Source: Chrysomallon squamiferum
Lineage: Eukaryota > Mollusca > Gastropoda > Neomphalida > Peltospiridae
Length of the DNA: 64,000 nt
Assembly (NCBI GenBank): GCA_012295275.1
Contig: CM022670.1
Coordinates: forward strand, 10,796,583-10,860,582
Reading direction: 5' to 3'
The notes beneath the pieces were generated by a model. It worked only from the letters and a program-made list of their open reading frames with translations. It was not told where the DNA came from and did not search any database. Positions 37,005-48,400 of the stretch are shown here, in pieces. The position numbers were made by a program, and so were the translations under genes. Each line of letters starts with the position of its first letter. Position 1 is the stretch's first letter.

Positions 37005-38613
37005 GACTGCAATGATAACAAACCTGTATGACAAAAACTTTCATTTATATACTTAAAGCTGCATCATCAGAAATGTGCATAGGAACTGCATAAAATAGTA
37101 AATTCTTAATGAAATACATATAACAAATGCACAAAACTATAATTTCTTATTCAAATGACAAGAAACCTATATGATTAATGAAATCTGCAAAACAGTCAAT
37201 TATTCCTTACTGAGATAATTATGATAAGTAACCTACATGATAAAACCTGCTTGGATCAGACATATCTGGTAAGAAATATCTACAATATAAAGCCTAATGC
37301 AATAAAATTGATTAACAAGAAACCTTGAATACAAATTTTATAATTAAGGAATATATATTTTAAAATTTCAATGTGAAATAATAAAATGGCACACTGAAAA
37401 CTGCTTTGTAAGAAAGTTGATAATATTCTTATGTAAAGTATATTACAAAAAGGTGACGGTTTGGAATAAAAGTACATAGGGAAGGGAGACAACCTACCCG
37501 TCTTCTCTGCTCTCTAACTGCCTCCTCTTCACTGGCAGCAAGGGCCTGAGCTAAAAGCATGTCTTCTTTTTCTTGTTCTGTTAAACTACAACACAATAAC
37601 AATAAAAAAAATTAAATGAAATTTAAAACCAAGTAAAATTAAATTCATGTCAGAAAGCTATTTATGTTTAATAATTTTTTTTTTTTTTTAAATCAGGCCA
37701 TTAGAAAGTGACATTCTTAAATTTAATCAGAACTTTATCACCAGATAAATCTCTATGACTTTTGTTATAATATAATACATATAAAATGAAATTTTTAATA
37801 AATAAAATAAATAAATAATCAAATTAATCTAATTTACTTTTAAAAATAAAAACAATTTTTTTTTTTTTTAAACTATTAAACAAATCCCTAGAAATTGGTA
37901 ATAAATTTTTTTTTTTTTTGAACTGTCACCCAAAACTGTCTTATGAATATCTGAAACTGAAATCAAAGGACAGAGGAAACAGAAAGAGTTATTAACCTTT
38001 TCTTGGGCTGGCTGGTGGACTGACTATCTGCCATGGAGAGCTGAATGGCACGAGCCAGAGCCTCATCTTCACTCTGAAATAAAATAAATAAACAACATTT
38101 TACAAAGCATCACCATAGAGATCTGTGACAGAAAGGAAAAATGTCAGACATATCAAAAGTCAAAGACATCTCAAGTCAGGCAGACTTTAACAGATATAAT
38201 ATCCAGCCTCTAGGCTTCATAAAGAATTTGTTTTCTGCAGTGGCATACACGCACACATCTACATACATAAACGTACTGAAACACACACATACACATATAC
38301 ACAATGCATACATTCATTTATATCATGACAATTAACAAAACAATCAAATTATTAACATACCAGCCATGCAAACACACACACACACACATGCACATACACA
38401 CACGCAACAATTTACAAAACAATCAAATTATTAACTTACCAGCCCTGCATGAACACACATACACAACAATTTACAAAACAATCATAATATTATCTTACCA
38501 GGCCTGCACACACACACACAAACAAATTACAAAATAGTGGAGCTGTTAACTCACCAGACATGCCCAGACACACACACACAAACAAATTACAAAAGAGTGG
38601 AGTTGTTAACTCA

Positions 38614-38647
<34 letters not shown>

Positions 38648-39897
38648 ACAACACACACAACAAATTACAAAAGAGTGGAGTTGTTAACTCACCAGACCTG
38701 CCTGTACTGTGTGTGAACCAGACTGACGCTGAGCTAATCTCTCTTTTCTTTCTCTGAAACAGAATTTTTAATAAATGAAATAAAAAAAAAAATAAAAAAA
38801 ATATTAATTAAATTTCAATTACAGATTTTATTTATTTAACCACATCAATTCACTGAATTTTTAATAAACTAAATCAAAATAAAATTCTATTTAATAATTA
38901 AATATCAGTTATAGATTTTTTTTTATTTCACCACTGAATTTTTAATAAACAAAATCAAAATAAAATTTTAATTATTAATTAAATATCAGTTACAGATTTT
39001 ATTTATTTATCCATCAATACACTGCCAGAAAATACATTTATTTTATTTTTGATCTGAAATGTAAGATTCCTAAATAAGGTAAGGTATCAGTCAGTGTATA
39101 CTTGTATGGGCTGACAAAAACAGATGACAATATATGAAACGATGTTTCTGTTTGTAAACATAGACAACATATGCCTATATATTTGACTAACCTATCTAAG
39201 TCTCTGCCTACACCAGAAAGTGGTGTCTGCTGAGGTTTTGTTTTTGAAGTGCCTGAAGCTCCAGCAGGTCTTGATCTGGCAACTGCTGCAGCACTGAAAA
39301 CCAAAACCAGTGAATCGCTTACAACACTGGAAGCATTATCTATGTTTATTAAATTATTTTAGAACAGTCACGTAAATAGTCATGAATAAATGAATTAATC
39401 ATTTATTTTCTTATTGTTTCATTTTTATATTTTTGAATCTCTTATTTTTATTATTTTTATCATTTGGACTGACGAATAGTAATTATTTTTATAATGGTGT
39501 AGGTATGAGTATTTGTGTGTGTGTGTGTCTGTGTCTGTGTGACAGTATGACAATCCATATGCAAATAGCTGAATGTATGGGTCTGCATAATTATGTGTAT
39601 AATATATTTATTATATTTATTTTGATCGTAAGATACTTGTGAAAGCAACATACCCAGCATTTGAAATGCTTTGACCTGAATTTTCAAACCCCTGACAGTT
39701 GTGGTCAAGTTCATGTCTGTGACGCAGACAGAAATTTTTATGACACTTTTCACATTTGACAGGAATAAGCTGAACAACATAAAAAAAGTAATTTTAAAAA
39801 GACAAATGATATAATAATACAGAAAACAAGAGAAAATAATATATATATTTTAACTGTATGTGTGTGATGTGTATGTGTGTCTGTGTTTGTGTGTGTT

Positions 39898-39928
<31 letters not shown>

Positions 39929-41584
39929 CTATACAAGTATCTAAAACCTCAACACATTTTTGTGTAACATACACATCAATCAATGATCTAGAATATTTTT
40001 AAAAACGCATTTAAAAAAATATACATGTAATAACTAAAAAGAGAATAAACAACATGAAAACACTGAATATAAACTGTGTGATTTGAAAATCAATGTGCAT
40101 GTCGTAGAGTTATTTATATTTAAATGGAATCAAAAGTAATACTAAAATAAGTAACACTATAATAATACATACCTCCTTCTGTTTGCAGTTCTTAAAAGAG
40201 CATTTGTTTGTATAAACCTTAAGAAAAAAAAAAAGAAGTTAATAATCAATCTGTCCTGTAAATTAATTTTTAAAATGTCTATGTTTAATTAAATAAATAA
40301 CAAAATTTCTATGAATATTATAATTATTAGAAACCTGTTCTGATTTCTTTTTAAAATTAATAATAATTTTTCTAATTCCAAATTTCTTTTAATAAATCAT
40401 TTTTTCTAAGTAAATTTCTTCTTACATTTCACATGGAATATATCTAATTGTAAAAAACAAGTTAATAATACCATTTAATCAGTTATTTATTTTTACTTTT
40501 AAGAAATGTTTTTGTTTTTTATGTCTCTGTATATACCGACTTACTTTACGTCTTTGTTTGGCAGTGTCTGACTGACAGTCGTTGTCAATGTGACGTCCGA
40601 CAATGACATCAGGCAGTTCTCCTTTCTTCACTGACACTGGGACATTGCACAGTGGACACACGGGAACCTGATTGTCCTGTAAACATTATTTTAATTTTTT
40701 AATTAATTGTTTTTTTTTGGTTTTTTTAACTATTTTTAGTTGCTTTTTTTGTTTTTTTTTATTATTGTTAATATTATTTTATTTTATTTTATTTACTTAC
40801 TTATTTATTTATTTGTTTGTTTGTTTGTTTGTGTGTTTGCTTGTTTGTTTGTTTGTTTGTTTGTTTGTTTGTCAGTTTGCAAAGTATAGATTTTGCCAAA
40901 GTCAGTTTAATAATAAATAATTATTTACAACTAAAAAAGTGGGTTTTTTTCATTTGAATAAATACCAGTTACATATAGCTAAGTAAAAAAAAAAGATTTT
41001 TTTTTTTTTTTTTTTTTTAAATTGATATTATATACATATATATATATGTATCTTTCTTTTTCAAAATAATTTACCTTTTTGTATGATTCAGGACAGTTAT
41101 GTGAGGCATACTGGATATGATCTCCACTAGAAATAATAAAAAATAGTTATTTAAACAAAATATAATTTTTATGAAAATGGATTAATTAACATATCCTTCT
41201 GAAATAACTAACCTATTGTATCCTGTCTGAACTGTAAAACAGTTCTAAACAAAGCAAGTTAAACAACAATTAAAACATTAAAAGAATCTAATCAATGAAA
41301 AATAAAACTAATAACCTATTTTAAAAAAAAAAAAATTAAAAAAAAATTGTTGTTTAATATTTACAATATTCTTATATTAATCAAGCAAAAATGCAAATAT
41401 TGGGTTGGAACAAAAAATCATAGCATTTTTTTCAAAAGGTGGTGTTCAAGTACAAGTTCATTTCACTTGTGACTGAAATTTATGACATACATACATATTC
41501 TGAAAGCTGAACAAAATGACACATTATGTGGATGAATAAGTTTATGTACAAATATCTAAATACTGTCTTTTAATTTCATAAAAA

Positions 41585-41628
<44 letters not shown>

Positions 41629-41630
41629 TG

Positions 41631-41679
<49 letters not shown>

Positions 41680-43848
41680 CGAGAAAGAGAGAGCGTCTGT
41701 GTTTATCAGTTTGATAATCGCTCAGTTTTTGAAAATTCCTTTAAAAATTAAGAACAAATTAATTATACATCTCTCCTATCCCCAACAAATATAATACACT
41801 GACACTTCAACTAAACAATTATATATAAATGTCAAAAAAAAAAAAAAAACACTGCTAACATACCAAAATATATTTGAGCAGGCATCACATTTCATTGGCA
41901 AAAAATCTGAAATATAAATAAACACATATATCTAATTCTTTATTTAATATTTTTCAAGATAATCATTTATTCGACAGCTCTCTGGGTACAAGTGCATGCA
42001 CAGATATTGAATTTCTTCAATGAAAGACATCTAAAAGAGAGATTATTTCATTCTGTCAAAATTCTAATCCTAAAACTAACAATAAAACTCTGAAACTGGC
42101 TATAATCTGCAACTGGAGACTAGATTTCATGGGAAGTTTGCACTTTTTACCAATAATAATTGTTTTTTTTGTTGTTTTGTTTGATTTTTTAAATTATTAT
42201 TATTGTCATTGTTGTAATTTTTCTTAAAAATCTGTTTATTATTATTTTTACTTGTGTGTGTGCGTGTGCATGTGTGAAGGATTGACCCTGAGATACTTCA
42301 TTTTTCTGTCAACTGTTGAGGTTTCAGAAGCAGTTGTTTTTATGTACATATAGGTGTGTTTTTTTTATGTGTCATTGTATATCATACATAAATGGGTCAT
42401 TCTACATTTGTGTATATGTTTGTATTATATTTTAGTGTTTTTGTATCTGTCACTGCATGTCATGCATAAATGAGTAATTCTACATTTATGTATATATTTC
42501 TGTCTGTATGTATTTGGTAGATTTTATTCAGACAAACTGTCAATTTTGTTTTGATGACATTGAGGTGATGAGTTATCCAAAAATGAATATTTAAGTGGAT
42601 AAACTGTTTTTTTGGTTTCTAATATCTTCTACAAAATCTTCTTTTAACTATTAGTATTATAACATTGTATGACAACATCAAACAAGGCCTACAAAGTTCA
42701 GTTACCCACAGAGTAGGTTGTTGCTAAGATGTTTGTTGTTTCATTTAGTTCAGTTTCAGATAATATCATTTTAAAATATTGATTATGAACAAAGTTAGTT
42801 AGATGGTTGTGAATTTTTTTTTTTAAATTTTGTAATCTGTATAATGAAGGCATAAAGCAAATGAATGCTAAGTAATATTATTATTTAAGAATTTAAGTGG
42901 TTAAAAATGTGTGTGTATTTTGTTTTTTTTTAATGTTAGCAAAATACTTGAAAATGAAAGAACCTCTACAACTCTTCAAAAATTTCATCTTGAAAAATGA
43001 CTCTTTTCTATATAGGTTTATTTTCTATGATGTTTTTGAAGCATATATAATTAAGAATTTAAGGCATAAGTACATTTAAGCCAGTTTGTGCAAGTAATTA
43101 ATTAATTAAAATTCATGAGTGTTAGCAACATGCTTAAAATACTGTATACTGCTAGAACATATAAAAAGCTTTATATTGCTTTGAAACTATATAGTATATG
43201 AGACAATGAGAGTTTATGTTGCGAAATGACTGGAATGAGTCAGTTTGTCCATGAAATATGAAGGAAAAATACCAGCTTTTTTTATTCATATTAATGCGGT
43301 CTAATTCAGATCTTGGTGTCATTCTAATCTCGATTATTTATTTATTTATTTTATTTTATTTTTCTCTCTTTCTGGTGATAATTATGAAACTTGTGTCACA
43401 TACGTACAATCATAACAATAGTCTGAATAGTACTTCTAAATTCTATAAATTGTTGTCGTATCAATGATACAATGATAGTGATACTATCATCATGTCATAT
43501 GTTCAAAACATTAAATATATTTAATATTACATTTGAAAAAAATATTTTTAAAACATATATTATTTACCAATTTGCTTAAATGTTACTCATTGTTAAAAGA
43601 AAAAAATATACAAAATGATCTAATCACAGAAATTTAAACAGTCCTAAAAAAATAAATATAAATAAACTCATTGATGATTGAAAATGTAAAATCCCATATT
43701 TATCAATAATCAAAACATAGCGTTTCTTATTTGTCGTATTTGAAGATTATTTTTTGTTAATTTTACTTAATATTATTCGTGATCAAAACGTACCTAATCG
43801 TTTACAGCTTGAATGAAAACAATGTTGTCCAAGATCAGGAAGCTCCAT
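36934..43848 (-). CDS. ZFAND2B: AN1-type zinc finger protein, ZFAND2B/AIRAPL-like, with UIM motifs and a C-terminal CaaX-like box
   Basis: Proteasome- and p97-associated ubiquitin-binding factor of protein quality control. Exons, 5' to 3' on the minus strand: 43848-43794, 41906-41864, 41126-41075, 40676-40545, 40217-40173, 39769-39654, 39293-39192, 38753-38693, 38073-37997, 37585-37498, 36975-36934. Total 813 nt, 270 residues, all phases consistent. First AN1 finger: MELPDLGQHCFHSSCKRL, then CDACSNIF, then HNCPESYKK. Linker: VPVCPLCNVPVSVKKGELPD, typical of ZFAND2. Second AN1 finger: NKCSFKNCKQKE, then CEKCHKNFCLRHRHELDHNC. UIM-like motifs: SEDEALARAIQLSMAD and KEDMLLAQALAASEEEA. The C-terminus CRLS is CaaX-like, as in prenylated vertebrate ZFAND2B, which supports the B rather than the A paralogue. 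Start chosen because MELPDLG is the conserved family N-terminus. Confidence 0.93.
38330..38700 (-). repeat. Tandem array of copies of the ZFAND2 exon 8 splice donor
   Basis: On the minus strand the real exon 38753-38693 ends CAGGTCTG before GTGAGTTAAC, with the donor G at 38692. Copies with donor G at 38614, 38554, 38498, 38439 and 38360 read GTGAGTTAAC, GTGAGTTAAC, GTAAGATAAT, GTAAGTTAAT and GTATGTTAAT. All but one are preceded by exon-end-like sequence (GCATGTCTG, GCAGGCCTG, GCAGGGCTG, GCATGGCTG). Spacing is 56-79 bp, and TG/CA runs fill the rest of each unit. There are therefore five decoy donors downstream of the real one. Confidence 0.9.
38754..39040 (-). repeat. Tandem array at the acceptor of ZFAND2 exon 8
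   Basis: On the minus strand the acceptor region reads TTTATTAAAAATTCTGTTTCAG. Near copies TTTATTAAAAATTCAG end at 38853 and 38934 (spacing 99 and 81 bp). The rest of the unit is AT-rich (AATCAAAATAAAATT and AAATATCAGTTACAGATTTT on the plus strand). Together with the donor array, repeats flank this 61-nt exon on both sides. Confidence 0.75.
40800..40875 (+). repeat. (TTTA)n / (TTTG)n tetranucleotide repeat
   Basis: ACTTATTTATTTATTTG passes into about 14 TTTG units, in a ZFAND2 intron. Confidence 0.92.
41400..41432 (+). mobile_element. Possible mariner-like terminal inverted repeat fragment
   Basis: TTGGGTTGGAACAAAAAATC and the T-rich sequence after it, preceded by TA, resemble the terminal repeat of mariner elements (consensus near TTAGGTTGGAACAAAAGTAA). 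No matching second end or transposase frame was found nearby, so at best this is a solo end or MITE remnant in ZFAND2 intron 2. Confidence 0.35.
41589..41694. repeat. Compound (TG)n-(TA)n-(GA)n microsatellite
   Basis: TG run (about 41589-41632), TA run (about 41633-41646), then a GA run with a few AAG/CGA interruptions to about 41694. In a ZFAND2 intron. Confidence 0.93.
41907..43793 (-). other. ZFAND2 intron 1
   Basis: 1.9-kb AT-rich intron. It contains a twofold repeat of about 79 bp at 42360-42510 (landmarks CATACATAAATGGGTCATTC and CATGCATAAATGAGTAATTC). No other feature seen. Confidence 0.7.
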
Positions 43849-43957
43849 GTTCTATGTTTTAATATGTTGGCAGAAATGACTTTGCGTTTTACGGTCACAC
43901 TTTTATAATATCCGTATACGTCATTTCCGTCAACTGCGTCTCGTTTGAGAAATCAGC
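43849..43957. promoter_or_regulatory. Bidirectional promoter between ZFAND2B and PPID
   Basis: Only 109 bp separate the divergent start codons at 43848 (minus) and 43958 (plus), so both 5' UTRs and the core promoter must fit here or overlap the coding starts. Visible motifs: TACGTCA (43917-43923), a CRE/ATF-like half site; ATTTCCG (43923-43929), an ETS-like core on the minus strand; and TTTATAATA near 43902. I see no clear heat-shock element. CpG is locally richer than in the surrounding AT-rich DNA. Confidence 0.85.
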
Positions 43958-44745
43958 ATGGCAGAAGAAGGGAATCCCCGAGTTTTCTTTGATGTGTCAA
44001 TTGGTGGCGAACCAAGTTAGTTGTTGAAACAGTTTCTTTCTAATTAATATATAAATATGACGTACTAAAAACTAAGGAATTCATTAAAGATCTGAAATCG
44101 CAGTTAAGATTTTAGCTGAAGATTCTGACTTTCGGTTTTACTTTAGTGTTTTCACATAAAATATATCATTTATATGTTATTTTAGTGTGATTCTGCTTCT
44201 GGAATATTCTAGATCAAAGGGAATGGTTGAATAATTGTGCTGATCATTAGTCATCGTAATAAGTGCGTTCTTTATAAAATATTTTAACTACTAAAAGACT
44301 TGAAAAACAAAAAATGTGAAGACGTCCCGAACAAAAACAAATAAATTATTTATTTGTTTTTGTTCGGGACGTCTTCACATTTTTTGGTTATTAAATAAAA
44401 CAGATAAATTAAAATAAAGAATTTATTTACAAAACAAAAATACATATAAATACAAAAGAATAATTTAAAAAGCAATTATGCTGAATTTTTCTTGCATACA
44501 CTTATGATACAGCACATAAGATCTCAAATATTTGTTTATATTCTTGTTTCAAGTATCTTATTTTTATTTTATTAGTATTTTTTAAATTTTATTTTAACTT
44601 TATTATAGCAACAGTACAGTGAATTGTGAACAACAGCTATGAGTTTCTAATTTCCTAATTATTTTATTTTTAATTATATTTTTACAAATTGTATCAATGT
44701 CTGTGTGTATACACATATATATATACACACACACACACACATACA

Positions 44746-44807
<62 letters not shown>

Positions 44808-44999
44808 TGAAGTATTCAAAGCAAATACTTAAAATATTATGAAGATTTTTCATTGTTTATGAAACATTGCACATAAAGGTTCCATTATTGTTGATAAATA
44901 AAAAAAATTACCAACCTCATTTTATCATAATAAAAATAATTTAAAAATATTGATTAACATCAGATAATAACTTGTTTCAGTTAAATTTCATTTGTTAAT

Positions 45000-45037
<38 letters not shown>

Positions 45038-45399
45038 TTGTACACTATACCAAACCATATATTAATCATAATTTATGTCATATTATCCCTTTTTGATTAT
45101 GATATCCTTGAAAACATAAAGAACAGAATTAATTTTGTCAGTTTTAAGATTTTTGTACAATTCTCTTGGTGTTGTTGTTGTTGTTATTATTATTATTACT
45201 ATTTGCAGCTGGCAGGATCATATTCACTTTGTTCAAAGACAAAGTACCAAAGACGGCCGAGAATTTCCGGGCTCTGTGTACAGGGGAAAAGGGAATTGGT
45301 AAAAGTGGTAAACCACTGCACTACAAAGGATGTCCTTTTCACAGAAGTAATTACTTGAAGTTACATGAAATTATGAGTAACATTATCTCTTACTTTTAG

Positions 45400-45480
<81 letters not shown>

Positions 45481-48400
45481 TTATCCCTTCCTTATATTTT
45501 CCTCTTCCTCACTCCTTTCTTCACTTTCCATAATTAAAGTGGATTACAATTTATAACAATGATAATAAGTTTGATTAATTTAAGAAAATAAATCTTTAAA
45601 ATTAGCGTTAATTTTGATAGTTTGTAAATAAACATTTTTATATTAAAGATTGTTTTATGTTTTGTTGGTTAAATATAATTCACATACTTGTAGTAGTAAA
45701 AATGTTTATTTTTCAGTTATCAAAAATTTCATGATACAAGGAGGAGATTTTACAAATCAGAATGGAACCGGAGGAGAAAGTATTTATGGAGAAAAGTTTG
45801 ATGATGAAAATTTTATACTAAAGGTAAAAACCATTCTTCAGATTCCAAATATCTGATAATTTATAGTTTATTAAATGTATTCTTTAAAATAAAAAAAAAC
45901 TTTAATGTATTTTTTATTGCATAAATATAATATTTTTTGGATCATTTTATTGACAAAATTGGATTATTAAGAGTAAAATTTAATAATTTTAATATTTACA
46001 TGAGGAGTTAAACTGTTCTGAATAATAATAACAGCTTTACAGTCGGGGGGAAAACCTTACCATAGATCTAACTTTCTAAAGTGAAATTTCTCATAGTGAT
46101 AGCACATTTTCCTGCACGAAATTAAAAGAAACAACCATGTACTCAAACACCTGTGTGTTGTGTGCAATATTTTTAGAGTCTTACATTATTTCATCAGTTA
46201 TAACTTTTTTATGCAGTGTTATAAATATAGCATTTTCAAAGTGTGTTTTAAAGACACATCGAGGTGTTCACTTCTCTTTCAGCACGAAAAGTCTGGGTTG
46301 CTGAGCATGGCTAATTCCGGACCCAACACTAACGGCTCTCAGTTCTTCATCACCACCATAGCAACACCGCATCTTGATGGCAAACACGTTGTCTTCGGCG
46401 AGGTCACTCACGGTATGGGTGTTGTCAGAGAACTGGAAGAGGTAGAGAAGGAAGAAGAGAAGCCTGTGAAGGTATTTTGAAATTTATTCTCTCGATTTAT
46501 GATGAGTACAAATTTTAAATTATTTTTAATATTTTGTAAAATGTACGTAAAGGATTAATTGCTTCTGGTTAAGAAAGTAAATATTAAGTAATTACATTAC
46601 ACTCAGTTTGTGAAAGAAATTATGTTTATAGGATGTAAATATTAATAATCCTCTTAGTCTTACAGTTTTTTTTGACAAATATCAAATTTTTGATGACTAT
46701 CTTGTATCTAATTTTAGAAATGTAAATGTAGTTAACTGTATTTTATTTCAGGAATGTAGATGTAAATAATTATAATTTGTTTAAGGAATGTAAATATAAT
46801 TAATTATATTCTGTTTAAGGAATGCAAATACAATTATATTCTGTTTAAGGAATGTAAATATATATAATTATATTCTGTTTAAGGAATGCAAATACAGTTA
46901 TATTCTGTTTAAGGAATGTAAATATAATTAATTATGTTTTCTTTTTTTAAGGAATGTAAATGTAATTAATTATATTTTGTTTAAGGAATGTGTGATTTCA
47001 GACTGTGGGGAGTTGGCACCAGGTGACTCTGGGATTGTCATCAAAGATGATGGAACAGGAGATGTTTATGCAGATTTTCCTATTGATTCCGGATTAAAAT
47101 ATTCTGATGTAAGTTTTTCATGTCAGTATCTTCAAATCATCTATATATAAAGGTTTTTTTTTTTACTATAATGATAAGTTGTTTAATAACTTATTATGTA
47201 ATACTAAACTTCTCTTTTTATTTTCCTTTTTCTCATATTTTTTCTTTTGTATATTAGCAGTATTTTGAAGATTACTAAGAAAATAAGGAAAAAAATAAAT
47301 ATATTACAGTCTGTATTTGATTTGCCTGTTTTTTTATTGCTGTTTATTTTAAACATTTTAGTACATTCTGTTATTTGTGGTTTTAGTGTAAAGATGAACA
47401 ATATTAACTGTGTTTTATGCAACTCTAAAAGCTCTATTTCATTTTAATTTGTCATATTGTTTTTGCATTTCAGCTAGATGTTAATTGGGATATGAACTTT
47501 TCCGAACAATCATTCATCATGTCTGTTTGTTTTATGTTTTTTCTGTCTTATAGCTGAGTATGCTGTAACATCCAAAGATGGAAATAACAACAAAATTCAT
47601 TTTATTTTTATTTTAATTTTATTTTTGGTTGCGTTGCAGAAAGCAAATTTGGAGAAACTTACAGAAATTGCCCAAAATGTGAAACAGATTGGAAATAATC
47701 TTTTTAAGGAGCAAAACTTTTCCTTGGCTCTTACAAAATATCTCAAAGCTATCAGGTAAAAAGAATAATGACTATATTTATAATGTGTTCCCTTCCATTT
47801 ATTTATTTTTTCAAATTTTATTTCTTAACTGGATTGTAGAGTAATAATAAAAAATATTTAAAACTCAGCATATCTTTTAAGAAGTAAATATTTGTCAAAA
47901 AATTAAAAAGTTTAAAATTTGGTTATTTGCTAGTAAGCATAATTTTGTTTTTAAATTTCTGACCAAATTACTTGTAATGCAGTGTTAACAAAATGTGTTG
48001 ATCTTTTTCACTGGTGTATTTACTAAGTAAAAATTTTAAAAATTAAAGAAATATATATATATATATATATATAAAAAAAAAAAAAAATATATATATATAA
48101 CTTATAAGTAAAGAAATTTAAAATTAAAAAAATATATATATATAAATATATAATTATTAGAAATTATTTCTTTTAGATACATTGAAGTGATTCTTAATTT
48201 TATGGAATTAACAAATGAGGAAAAAGAAAGTTTGAAGAAGACCAATAAATTATCTCTGCATTTAAATATGTAAGTTTCTGTATTAGTTATTTATTTATTT
48301 ATATATGGATCTGTTTGTTGAAAAGGAACACAAGAATTTAAAAAGAATTTCTGCTGAAAGGAAAATTACAAAATTGTGTCCAATATTACTATTTAAAAGC

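Larger units (their letters stand above)
44016..45208 (+). other. PPID intron 1
   Basis: Contains the palindrome at 44308-44386, a CA run and long TA run at about 44725-44801, and an AAT run at about 45004-45034. No exon seen. Confidence 0.8.

Noticed and set aside
38200-38760. Array of short repeats with spacers, considered as CRISPR
   Set aside because: The organism is an animal, and the units are CA-rich minisatellites with copies of a splice donor.
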